Positions 25,625 to 32,849 of a stretch of DNA of 48,430 nt are shown piece by piece (the first letter of the stretch is position 1; each line of letters begins with the position of its first letter). The stretch covers positions 1 through 48,430 of the forward strand of contig CAZOKH010000016.1 in the NCBI GenBank assembly GCA_964580315.1. The letters are read 5' to 3'. A program made the position numbers and the translations under genes. The notes under the pieces were generated by a model that searched no databases, was not told where the DNA came from, and saw nothing but the letters and a program-made list of their open reading frames with translations. This stretch comes from CAZOKH01 sp964580315 (lineage in GTDB: Bacteria; Chloroflexota; Anaerolineae; Anaerolineales; Anaerolineaceae).

Positions 25625-26401
25625 ATGAGTGTTGTTCTGCTGGAAAGTGCGGTGTTGCATTACGAGGCGTTGGGACGAGGACGCCCTGTTTTAATGCTGC
25701 ACAGTTGGGTGGGCTCATGGCGCTATTGGATTTCAGCCATGCAAACCCTTTCCAGTACCTATCGTGTTTATGCAATCGATTTGTGGGGATTCGGAGATTC
25801 AACCAAGTTTGCTGAAAAAGGTCATTTTGAAAATCAGGTGACATTGATTGACCATTTCATGGATCAAATGGGGATTGGGCGAATTGCGCTGGTGGGGCAC
25901 GGCCTTGGCGCTGCGGTGGGGCTTGAATTTGCCCGCCGCAATGCTGACTTTGTTGACCGTGTCATGACGGTGGGGTACCCGGTTCGAAGCGGGGTGTTGG
26001 AATCGCGCCTGTCGCAAACCTCAATAAGTGAAGCTGCCCAGTGGCTGCTGGGTGATGTGGCTGGTGTTGATGCGCTGTTGACTGAGGCATCTAAAACGAA
26101 TGCGGTTGTGGTTCAACAATGCCTTGCTGAAGTCCCATCATTGCCCGATTGGAACAATTTGCCCACCTGTTTGCTGGTGAACGGTGGAAATGACCCGCTG
26201 GCTGTTTCACCTGCCGCAAGCGCCGACCAGGTTTTACCCCAACATTGCCATGAATTTTATCTTGACCAGGCAGGGCATTTTCCGATGCTGGAAGATGAAT
26301 TGCGCTTTAACCGGCTGTTGATGGAGTTTTTGGCATTAGGTTCGGGAGAAAGCCCGCGCAGCTTGCAGTTGAAAGAGGAATGGAAACGCCGGGTGCGTTA
26401 A
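25625..26401 (+). CDS. Alpha/beta-hydrolase paralogue lacking the nucleophile (pseudo-hydrolase)
   Basis: A 258-residue alpha/beta-fold protein. It aligns without gaps over about 100 residues with the hydrolase at 15008 (shared LHYE..GRGRPV, WVGSW, DLWGFGDS and QMGI positions). The nucleophile elbow reads GHGLG: Gly93 stands exactly where the other protein has Ser93. Asp190 and His218 (QAGHF) are kept. The codon is GGC, so two changes from a TCN Ser or one from AGC separate it from an active enzyme. Without Ser, ordinary esterase chemistry should be lost; a binding or sensory role, as for plant KAI2/D14-like receptors in principle, is inference. It begins seven bases after the CheY-like gene and ends the kinase operon. 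Confidence 0.85.
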   Translation: MSVVLLESAVLHYEALGRGRPVLMLHSWVGSWRYWISAMQTLSSTYRVYAIDLWGFGDSTKFAEKGHFENQVTLIDHFMDQMGIGRIALVGHGLGAAVGLEFARRNADFVDRVMTVGYPVRSGVLESRLSQTSISEAAQWLLGDVAGVDALLTEASKTNAVVVQQCLAEVPSLPDWNNLPTCLLVNGGNDPLAVSPAASADQVLPQHCHEFYLDQAGHFPMLEDELRFNRLLMEFLALGSGESPRSLQLKEEWKRRVR

Positions 26402-26426
26402 ATTAAAGCCCAATGATTAGCGGCTA

Positions 26427-26456
26427 TTGACATAAAATCATGAGTGAAGCTATAAT
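26427..26456 (+). promoter_or_regulatory. Consensus promoter of the winged-helix regulator gene
   Basis: A perfect TTGACA at 26427-26432 and a perfect TATAAT at 26451-26456 are spaced by 18 bases. The predicted start near 26463 leaves a 17-base leader without a clear Shine-Dalgarno before the ATG at 26480. Confidence 0.8.
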
Positions 26457-26475
26457 ATTTTCGTAAATTTCGGAA
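26454..26475 (+). promoter_or_regulatory. 22-bp leader motif, copy 1 (candidate operator)
   Basis: The motif runs AATATTTTCG-TAAATTT-CGGAA, with dyad halves TTTTCG/CGGAA around seven A/T bases. It overlaps the end of the -10 box and the predicted start point. A second copy at 27200-27221 is identical at 20 of 22 positions. The position suggests repression by occluding the promoter, most simply by the regulator encoded just downstream (inference). Confidence 0.5.
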
Positions 26476-26479
26476 TATT

Positions 26480-27187
26480 ATGAAAAAACTGACTCATCGC
26501 CAACAACAGTTTTTAAGCCAGTTCCTGGATATTTATCGGGAAATGGAACAATCTGTGCATTATGTGACGGTTGCCGAACGACTGGGCATAGGAAAAGTGA
26601 CCGCATATGAGATGTTGCGTCTATTGGAAGAGCGCGGACTGGTTCGGGCTGAGTATCAAATGCATCCAGATCAACACGGTCCAGGTCGTGCTGCTGTTCT
26701 CTTCTTTCCAACCCAGGAGGCTAATCATTTATATACCCAGTTTATTGGCAATTCGGCCGATTTAGAAGACTGGCAGGTTGTCAAAGATCAAATTTTGCAA
26801 CAATTACAAAAAGGAAAAGCTGGCGATTATGAAGAGTTGCTCAGCAGTCTTCTATTGCGGATACCGGAGGGGCGCTCCCCCCTGATTTTTGTTACAGAAT
26901 TGATTACAGCCGTAATTTTGATGTTGAATTCCATCCAGGATTTGCCAGAAATTAAAAATGTAATGGAGCGGTTGCACCGGATAGGATTGCCCAGAGAAGT
27001 GAGTTTGAGTGCATTAAGTGGAATCGCCATGCTCCTTACTGCATTGGAACGCGCCAATCGCCGATTTTCAACCATTTTGCTTACTCAAGTCAGCAGATAT
27101 GAAGATACACTCTCACAACTGAGTGAAGATAGCAGGCGGCAGTTGAGCGAGTTCACACGTACAGTTGTTCACAAATTATCCAGTTAA
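26480..27187 (+). CDS. Winged-helix transcriptional regulator
   Basis: A 235-residue protein. Residues 1-70 form a helix-turn-helix/winged helix (HYVTVAERLGIGKVTAYEML, then EERGLVRAEYQM) resembling MarR/LexA-type DNA readers, followed by the wing GPGRAAVLFFPT. The rest (about 90-235) is all-helical and unrecognised; it may be a dimerisation or ligand domain. It follows a strong promoter whose start region carries a dyad motif repeated before the next gene, so autoregulation and control of the glycosyltransferase are likely. Base composition of this and the next two genes is more AT-rich than the genes on either side. The DNA-binding role is fairly sure; the signal is unknown. Confidence 0.75.
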   Translation: MKKLTHRQQQFLSQFLDIYREMEQSVHYVTVAERLGIGKVTAYEMLRLLEERGLVRAEYQMHPDQHGPGRAAVLFFPTQEANHLYTQFIGNSADLEDWQVVKDQILQQLQKGKAGDYEELLSSLLLRIPEGRSPLIFVTELITAVILMLNSIQDLPEIKNVMERLHRIGLPREVSLSALSGIAMLLTALERANRRFSTILLTQVSRYEDTLSQLSEDSRRQLSEFTRTVVHKLSS

Positions 27188-27199
27188 AATTTTTTATTG

Positions 27200-27221
27200 A
27201 ATATTTTCGTTAAATTCGGAA
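27200..27221 (+). promoter_or_regulatory. 22-bp leader motif, copy 2 (candidate operator)
   Basis: AATATTTTCG-TTAAATT-CGGAA matches copy 1 at 20 of 22 positions. It begins 12 bases after the regulator's stop and ends 20 bases before the ATG of the glycosyltransferase gene. No clear -35/-10 pair surrounds it, so it may be an operator of a weak internal promoter or a site read in RNA. Confidence 0.45.
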
Positions 27222-27241
27222 AGAAGAAATTTGAGGAAAAC

Positions 27242-28120
27242 ATGTTTGCAGAATTAAGCACATGCTTTAAAGATGATTCTCTGAAAAATAAAAGTAATCA
27301 ACGCTTAACCGTTGTTATTCCAACTTTGAATGAAATTGTCTATCTGCCTGGTCTGTTAGATGCTCTTGAAAAACAGACTCGTCTTGCCGATGAAATCATT
27401 ATTGCAGATGCTGGATCAACTGATGGTACGGTGGAACTGGCAAAAGCTCATGGCGCACGGGTGGTGTCTGGTGGTTTACCGGCGGCCGGGCGCAATGCAG
27501 GGGCGCACGCAGCAAAAGGAGATGCCTTTCTGTTTTTGGATGCCGATGTTGTGCCTCAACCCGATTTCATCGTCAATATTTTGAAAGAGTTTGAACAAAA
27601 TGAATTCGATGTTGCCACCTGTTTCATTAGTGAATTTGATGAAAACCCATTGGATCGAATTCTGTGCGAAGGTACCAACTTGTATTTCAAAGTTATTCAA
27701 CCGATATCGCCACATGCACCCGGTTGTTGCATTCTATCCAGACGGATCATTCATGAAAGAATGGGCGGTTTCGATGAATCGTTGGCACTAAGCGAGGATA
27801 TTGACTATGCTCGACGCGCAAAACGGTGTGGAAAGTTTGGAATGATCACCAGTGTCCGGATTCCGGTTTCGATGCGGCGGGTAAGAAAAGAGGGGTTTAT
27901 GGGGCTTGGACTAAAGTATGCCTGGTGCGAAATGTATGCACTTGCAGGCAAACCCATACGGAGCACTCCATTTAAGTATGAGTTTGGCGCATTTGCTCAA
28001 CCTCAATCTGCCGCAAGTTGGTTTCCAATCAACAAAGATAATTTTCAACTTCAATGGAAAAATTTTGAAGGTCCATTGCAAAGATTCGGAAACAAAGTTC
28101 TTAAGCGAATCGGTAAATAA
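27242..28120 (+). CDS. Family 2 glycosyltransferase
   Basis: A 292-residue GT-A fold enzyme. It has VVIPTLNE at about 20-27, the nucleotide-binding DAGSTDGT near 55, AAGRNAGAHAAKGD near 82, and the metal-binding DxD as LFLDADVV near 98-105. Further down are LSEDIDYARRAKR (acceptor-side acidic motif) and a C-terminal amphipathic region with several aromatic residues, but no clear membrane helix. It should transfer a sugar from a nucleotide donor; the donor and acceptor are unknown. GAGGAAAA precedes the ATG at 27242; a TTG at 27197 would include the operator-like motif and is rejected. It follows the regulator by 54 bases and precedes DegV by 88. Confidence 0.85.
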   Translation: MFAELSTCFKDDSLKNKSNQRLTVVIPTLNEIVYLPGLLDALEKQTRLADEIIIADAGSTDGTVELAKAHGARVVSGGLPAAGRNAGAHAAKGDAFLFLDADVVPQPDFIVNILKEFEQNEFDVATCFISEFDENPLDRILCEGTNLYFKVIQPISPHAPGCCILSRRIIHERMGGFDESLALSEDIDYARRAKRCGKFGMITSVRIPVSMRRVRKEGFMGLGLKYAWCEMYALAGKPIRSTPFKYEFGAFAQPQSAASWFPINKDNFQLQWKNFEGPLQRFGNKVLKRIGK

Positions 28121-28208
28121 GAATTAGTCAAAATTGATTTGAATTGAATGACCATACCCATTTTTAATATGGGTACGCAGCAATAATTGATTGTAGTCAG
28201 GAGATGCG

Positions 28209-29060
28209 ATGAATAAAATAGCCATTATTACAGATTCAGATAGTAGTTTGCCCGATGATTTGTGCGTGCGTTACGCAATCCGCCAGGTGCCCATTAACTT
28301 ACATATAGGTGGTGATACTTATGAAACAGGTGTGGACATTGACGACTGCTCATTATTTGAAAAGCTAAAGACGATAAAAGATTATCCAACAACGTCTGCC
28401 CCTTCACCTGCAGCGTATGCCAAAGTATTTAAGGCGGCGATCCTTGAAGGCGCTCAATCGATTATATGTATCTGTGTATCCCGTAAAGTGAGTTCTTCTT
28501 ATGATTCGGCAATTCTTGCATCTCAAATGTTTCAACACGATATTGTTGTCATTGATTCTCAAAACCTTTCGATGAGTATGGGATTTATGGTTTTATCAGC
28601 GGCGGAGATCAGAATGAACGGGGCTTCCAAAGAAGACGTACTGGAGCATATCGAAAATGTAAAGAAACGGGTTCATACATTTGCAGTTTTACCATCGCTG
28701 AAGTACATTGCCCTGAGCGGTCGATTGAATAAATTTTCTGCCACTATGGCGGACGCATTTGATATCAAGCCAATCTTGACCATTCAGGATGGAGCGCTTG
28801 AAGGCATTAGCCGTCAACGAACGGTTAATAAAGCTGTTGAAAAGATGCTCGAATTGGTTAATTTGTCCTGCACAGGAAAAACAATTGAACGAGGCGCGAT
28901 TATACACTCCAATAGCCCGGAGAAGGCTCTCCAATTACGCGAGAGAATAAGTGCCATTTATTCGGGTGTTGATCCGTTTATTCTGGCTGAATTTACACCT
29001 GGTTTGTCGGTTCACACAGGGCCAGGAACGATTGGAATTACAATAATGACCAAAAGCTAA
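28209..29060 (+). CDS. DegV family fatty-acid-binding protein
   Basis: A 283-residue cytoplasmic protein of normal DegV/FakB length. The N-terminus IAIITDSDSSLP and the following VPINLHIGGDTYETGVDID are the family start; TSAPSPAAYAKVF and VIDSQNLSMSMGFMVL, the DSxxxSxGxG-like fatty-acid pocket, follow; then AVLPSLKYIALSGR and the C-terminal HTGPGTIGI. FakB proteins present fatty acids to the kinase FakA for phosphorylation. No fakA is nearby. AGGAG lies upstream of the ATG. The 88-base gap before it contains only a 7-bp hairpin (TACCCAT/ATGGGTA, 28155-28175). Confidence 0.92.
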   Translation: MNKIAIITDSDSSLPDDLCVRYAIRQVPINLHIGGDTYETGVDIDDCSLFEKLKTIKDYPTTSAPSPAAYAKVFKAAILEGAQSIICICVSRKVSSSYDSAILASQMFQHDIVVIDSQNLSMSMGFMVLSAAEIRMNGASKEDVLEHIENVKKRVHTFAVLPSLKYIALSGRLNKFSATMADAFDIKPILTIQDGALEGISRQRTVNKAVEKMLELVNLSCTGKTIERGAIIHSNSPEKALQLRERISAIYSGVDPFILAEFTPGLSVHTGPGTIGITIMTKS

Positions 29061-29087
29061 ATTTGGATTCAGGTTTTATGGGAGATA

Positions 29088-29116
29088 TTGACATTTTTCT
29101 TTTCCTGTCCTATACT
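29088..29116 (+). promoter_or_regulatory. Promoter of the thiamine operon
   Basis: A perfect TTGACA at 29088-29093 and TATACT at 29111-29116 are spaced by 17 bases. The predicted start near 29123 places the transcript just before the TPP aptamer. Confidence 0.8.
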
Positions 29117-29137
29117 GCATATTAACAATTGACATTG

Positions 29138-29226
29138 AACGGGGAGCCTGAAATGCCAGGCTGAGAGGAGGACGCAAGTCTTCGACCCGCATAACCTGAT
29201 CCGGATAATGCCGGCGGAGGGATTTG
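29138..29226 (+). promoter_or_regulatory. TPP riboswitch (THI element)
   Basis: The conserved core segments are all present in order: GGGGAGCC, GGCTGAGAGGA, GACCCG, ATAACCTGATCCGGATAATG and CCGGCGGAGGG. The aptamer binds thiamine pyrophosphate. The last segment, GGCGGAGGG at 29213-29221, is the exact complement of CCCTCCGCC at 29250-29258. This lets it form an antiterminator that breaks the downstream terminator when the ligand is absent. It controls thiN, the thiamine importer and the DUF402 gene. Confidence 0.97.
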
Positions 29227-29246
29227 CCATAACCTGTTTTCAACTC

Positions 29247-29276
29247 TCACCCTCCGCCAGCGAGGGTGATTTTTTT
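29247..29276 (+). terminator. Riboswitch-controlled intrinsic terminator
   Basis: TCACCCTC (29247-29254) and GAGGGTGA (29262-29269) form a perfect 8-bp stem, followed by seven T residues (29270-29276) that touch the ATG of thiN at 29277. The only Shine-Dalgarno-like bases, GAGGG at 29262-29266, are the right arm of this stem. The hairpin can therefore block both elongation and translation. Confidence 0.9.
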
Positions 29277-29933
29277 ATGCAACCTGGAAGAGCAGTGCTA
29301 TTTGTGAACGGCGAAATGCCCAGCGCGCCTGCCATGCAGGCCGTGGTGCGGCCTGACGATTTGATTGTGGCTGTGGATGGGGGATTGAAGCATGTGCGGG
29401 CTCTGGGCCTGGAACCGCATTGGATTATCGGGGATTTGGATTCAGTTGCGCCTGATGAAATTAGTCATTGGCAGGCAATGGGGGTGAAAATTGATCGTTA
29501 CCCGGTGGAGAAGGATGAAACCGACCTGGAACTGGCGCTGCAATCAGTTATCCAGTCTGGTTATCACATCATCCTGATCGCCGCGGCAACCGGCGGCAGG
29601 TTGGATCATGCTCTTGGAAACCTGTATCTGCTGACTGATCCGCAATTGCAAAGCCTGGATGTGCGCCTGGACGATGGACTGGCTGAAATCTTTCTGATTC
29701 ATGATGAGGCAGAGATCAACGGTGCTGCGGGTGACATTGTGTCTCTGCTGCCGCTGGGAGCAGCCGTAGCAGGCGTTTTAACTACTGACCTGAAATTCCC
29801 GCTGCGGCGGGAAACCCTCTACCCGGAAAAAACGCGCGGTATCAGCAATGTGATGTTGAGTGGGAATGCCCGTGTGGAAATTGCACACGGTTCGTTGTTG
29901 TGTATCCATTATCGAAACCAGTATCTGAAATAA
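29277..29933 (+). CDS. thiN: Thiamine pyrophosphokinase
   Basis: A 218-residue enzyme that makes thiamine pyrophosphate from thiamine and ATP. The motifs are VAVDGGLKHVRALGLEPHWI, IGDLDSV, the DETDLELAL metal-binding segment, and AAATGGRLDHALGNL, all typical of ThiN/TPK. The C-terminal beta domain (about 140-218) ends with the RGISNVMLSGNARVE pattern that completes the thiamine pocket. Full length for the family. The ATG at 29277 is used because a longer frame from 29208 would lie inside the riboswitch. As first gene of the operon its product is the ligand that shuts the operon off. Salvage plus phosphorylation suggests reliance on imported thiamine (inference). Confidence 0.95.
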   Translation: MQPGRAVLFVNGEMPSAPAMQAVVRPDDLIVAVDGGLKHVRALGLEPHWIIGDLDSVAPDEISHWQAMGVKIDRYPVEKDETDLELALQSVIQSGYHIILIAAATGGRLDHALGNLYLLTDPQLQSLDVRLDDGLAEIFLIHDEAEINGAAGDIVSLLPLGAAVAGVLTTDLKFPLRRETLYPEKTRGISNVMLSGNARVEIAHGSLLCIHYRNQYLK

Positions 29934-29943
29934 AGGAGTTGCT

Positions 29944-31038
29944 ATGAACGGAAAACGATTTACATTTACTATTCTTGTGGTGTTGACAGGGCTGCTGATG
30001 GGCTGCGCTGCGCCGCAAGCAGGCGAGCCGGCTGCACCGGCTGAAGAAGCGCCGGCATCCGCTGAACCGGCAGCATTGACCGTGATGACGCACGATTCCT
30101 TTTCGGTAAGCGAAGGGGTCATTGCCCAATTTGAAGCAGAAAACAATGTGAAAATCAGTTTTGTAAAAAGCGGCGACACCGGCGCTGCATTAAACCGCGC
30201 CATCCTTTCCAAAGATGCGCCCCTGGCGGATGTTTTCTACGGTGTGGACAACACCTTCCTCTCACGGGCGCTGAAAGCAGATCTGTTTGAGGCCTATCCA
30301 TCACCATTGCTAGAGAAAATCCCGGCTGAGTTCAAGCCCGATGCCGAATCGCGTGTGCTGCCGGTGGATTTTGGCGATGTGTGCATCAACTATGACAAGC
30401 AATATTTCAAAGACAAAAACCTGGCGCTGCCGCAAAGCTTGCAAGATTTGACCAAACCCGAATATCGTGGTCTGCTGGCAGTGGAAAACCCCGCCACATC
30501 ATCACCGGGACTGGCTTTTTTGCTGGCAACCGTGGCTGAATTTGGCGAGGAAGGTTACCTGGATTTTTGGAAGAACTTGCGCGCCAACGACCTGGTGGTC
30601 GTGAATGACTGGGAGACGGCTTACTACACCAACTTCAGCGCTTCAACCGGCAAGGGCGCACAGCCCATGATTGTTTCTTACGGCTCAAGCCCGGCGGTGG
30701 AAGTGGTGTATGCCGAACAGCCCCTGGACGATTCTCCCACCGCCTCGCTGGTGGGTGACGGCATGTGCTTCAGGCAGATCGAATTTGTGGGCATTCTCAA
30801 AGGCGCCAAAAACCGCGCCCTGGCTGAAAAATTCATTGACTTTATGCTGGATGTTGCCTTCCAGGAAGATATGCCTTTGCAGATGTTTGTTTACCCGGTG
30901 AATCCAGAAGCCAAACTGCCCGATGTTTTTGTGAAATATTCACAAATTCCGGAGAAGCCTGCTGTGCTTACGCCGGAAGAGATCAGCGCCGGGCGTGAAA
31001 AATGGATTGAAGCCTGGGACGAGGCTGTGCTGCGTTGA
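29944..31038 (+). CDS. thiB: Thiamine ABC transporter substrate-binding lipoprotein
   Basis: A 364-residue extracytoplasmic binding protein. The signal peptide ends in the lipobox LLMGC (Cys near residue 21), then a Pro/Ala/Glu-rich linker (to about 45). The mature part starts with LTVMTHDSFSVSEGVIAQFEAE, the typical ThiB/TbpA opening, and includes DVFYGVDNTFL, LPVDFGDVCINYDK and the DDSPTASLVGDG region. Mature length and motif order match thiamine/TPP-binding proteins. AAGGAG precedes the ATG, ten bases after thiN. Its stop overlaps the TTG start of the permease. It delivers thiamine to ThiP. Confidence 0.93.
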   Translation: MNGKRFTFTILVVLTGLLMGCAAPQAGEPAAPAEEAPASAEPAALTVMTHDSFSVSEGVIAQFEAENNVKISFVKSGDTGAALNRAILSKDAPLADVFYGVDNTFLSRALKADLFEAYPSPLLEKIPAEFKPDAESRVLPVDFGDVCINYDKQYFKDKNLALPQSLQDLTKPEYRGLLAVENPATSSPGLAFLLATVAEFGEEGYLDFWKNLRANDLVVVNDWETAYYTNFSASTGKGAQPMIVSYGSSPAVEVVYAEQPLDDSPTASLVGDGMCFRQIEFVGILKGAKNRALAEKFIDFMLDVAFQEDMPLQMFVYPVNPEAKLPDVFVKYSQIPEKPAVLTPEEISAGREKWIEAWDEAVLR

Positions 31039-32753
31039 GCCCGGTCAGCAATCGATCCGGTGTGCTCCAATCTCGCAAGGTGCGCCAGGCAATTGTGCTG
31101 TGGGCGGCGCCGCTGTTGTTCATCGGGTGGTTTTTCTATCAACCGCTGCTGGCCATCTTCAGGCTGGTGCTGCAAACCACCCTGGCCGACGGCTTCACAG
31201 CCAACCTGGCGCTGCGGGTGGGGCGTCCCTTGTTGTTCACCTTTGGGCAGGCGGGGCTCTCCACCCTGCTGACTTTTGTGGTGGGGGTTCCGGCGGCTTA
31301 TGTGTTTGCCCGCTTCGATTTTCGGGGAAAACGCGTGCTGCGCGTGCTGACCACCCTGCCTTTCATTTTGCCCACCGTGGTGGCGGCTGCCGGATTCAAT
31401 GCGCTGCTGGGACCGCGCGGTTGGTTGAACCTGGGGCTGATGTCTCTATTTAACCTGGTTGACCCTCCGGTGCAGATTCTGAATTCACTGGGTGCCATAT
31501 TGATTGCGCATGTATTTTACAACACATCAGTTTACATCCGCGTGGTGGGCAGCGCCTGGGCGCAGTTTGACCAACGCATGGAAGACGCCGCCAGAGTGCT
31601 GGGCGCTTCACCGTGGCGGGCGCTGCGCGAAGTGACCCTGCCGCTGTTGGCGCCTTCCATACTGGCGGCAACACTGTTGGTGTTTCTGTTCGATTTCACC
31701 AGCTTTGGCGTGGTGCTGCTGTTGGGTGGACCTCGCTTTTCCACCCTGGAAGTGGAAATTTACATCCAGGCGATGAATATGTTCAACCTGCCGCTGGCGG
31801 GCTTGTTGTCGGCTATTCAAATGGTTTGCACCCTGTTTTTGACCGTGGTGCATGCTCGCCTGAACGGCAGGGCTGCCCAGCTTTCACCGCATGTGCGCGG
31901 CAGCGATGTGCGCAAAGCGCGCAGCCTGGGTGAACGTATTCTGGTTGTTGCGGTAATTATCACGGTGCTGGTGCTGCTGGTGTCTCCGCTGGCGGCGCTG
32001 GGATTGCGATCGTTCACCCGCATGGAGGCAGAACGCGGCGAGCGGGGTGAAGTGAAAACCGGGTTGACGCTGGCTTATTATCAAGAATTGTTTGTCAATC
32101 GCCGGCAGTCGCTATTCTATGTGCCGCCCATTGAAGCAGTGCGTAATTCATTGATTTATGCGGCCGCCACGGTGGTTATTTCGCTTACACTGGGATTTTT
32201 AGCGGCTTATGCGCTGCGCTTGAGGCTGCGCATCAACCGCCTGCTGGATCCTTTGCTCATGCTGCCGCTGGGGGCGTCGGCGGTGACACTGGGACTGGGG
32301 TTTATCCTGGTGTTTAACCGCCCGCCGTTCAGCGCGCAAAATTTTCCTTTGTTAATGCCCATTGCGCACAGCCTGGTGGCGCTGCCGTTTGTCATTCGCA
32401 CCCTGCAGCCGGCGCTGGCATCCATCCCCAGTTCGCTGCGTTCTGCAGCAGCGGTGCTGGGGGCATCACCTCTGCGGGTGTGGCGCGAGGTAGATTTACC
32501 CATCATGGCGCGGGCGGCGCTGGTGGGCGCGGTGTTTTCCTTCACCATTTCGTTGGGAGAATTTGGCGCGACTTCTTTCCTGGCGCGCCCTGAATATCCA
32601 ACCATCCCGGTGGCGGTATTTCGTTTCATTTCTCAACCCGGGGCAATGAACTACGGCCAGGCGTTGGCCATGTCTACCCTGCTGCTGGCGGTGTGCGCGG
32701 TGAGCATACTGGTGATGGAGCATGTGCGCCTGCCGGGTGTGGATGAGTTTTGA
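31035..32753 (+). CDS. thiP: Thiamine ABC transporter permease (fused two-unit)
   Basis: A 572-residue inner-membrane permease with about twelve helices in two BPD-type halves. Each half has an EAA loop for contacting the ATPase: EDAARVLGASPWRALREV near residue 185 and SAAAVLGASPLRVWREV near 480. The fused form is standard for ThiP. The TTG start overlaps the thiB stop by four bases (TTGA), implying translational coupling; no better start lies within the first eight codons. It carries the thiamine delivered by ThiB. Confidence 0.92.
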   Translation: MSPVSNRSGVLQSRKVRQAIVLWAAPLLFIGWFFYQPLLAIFRLVLQTTLADGFTANLALRVGRPLLFTFGQAGLSTLLTFVVGVPAAYVFARFDFRGKRVLRVLTTLPFILPTVVAAAGFNALLGPRGWLNLGLMSLFNLVDPPVQILNSLGAILIAHVFYNTSVYIRVVGSAWAQFDQRMEDAARVLGASPWRALREVTLPLLAPSILAATLLVFLFDFTSFGVVLLLGGPRFSTLEVEIYIQAMNMFNLPLAGLLSAIQMVCTLFLTVVHARLNGRAAQLSPHVRGSDVRKARSLGERILVVAVIITVLVLLVSPLAALGLRSFTRMEAERGERGEVKTGLTLAYYQELFVNRRQSLFYVPPIEAVRNSLIYAAATVVISLTLGFLAAYALRLRLRINRLLDPLLMLPLGASAVTLGLGFILVFNRPPFSAQNFPLLMPIAHSLVALPFVIRTLQPALASIPSSLRSAAAVLGASPLRVWREVDLPIMARAALVGAVFSFTISLGEFGATSFLARPEYPTIPVAVFRFISQPGAMNYGQALAMSTLLLAVCAVSILVMEHVRLPGVDEF

Positions 32754-32849
32754 CCCCTTTTTCTCTCGCAAATTTCCAACTGCTGGTTTGAGGTGTAGTA
32801 CAATAGCGTACCGCCAGATACCATGGCTGCGATCAAGGATAACGACTGC

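Noticed and set aside
28155..28175. 7-bp hairpin before the DegV gene as a terminator
   Set aside because: No U-run follows and the stem is short; chance is likely.
29208..29276. N-terminal extension of thiN from an upstream in-frame start
   Set aside because: It would translate the end of the TPP aptamer and the terminator; the enzyme family begins at the ATG at 29277.
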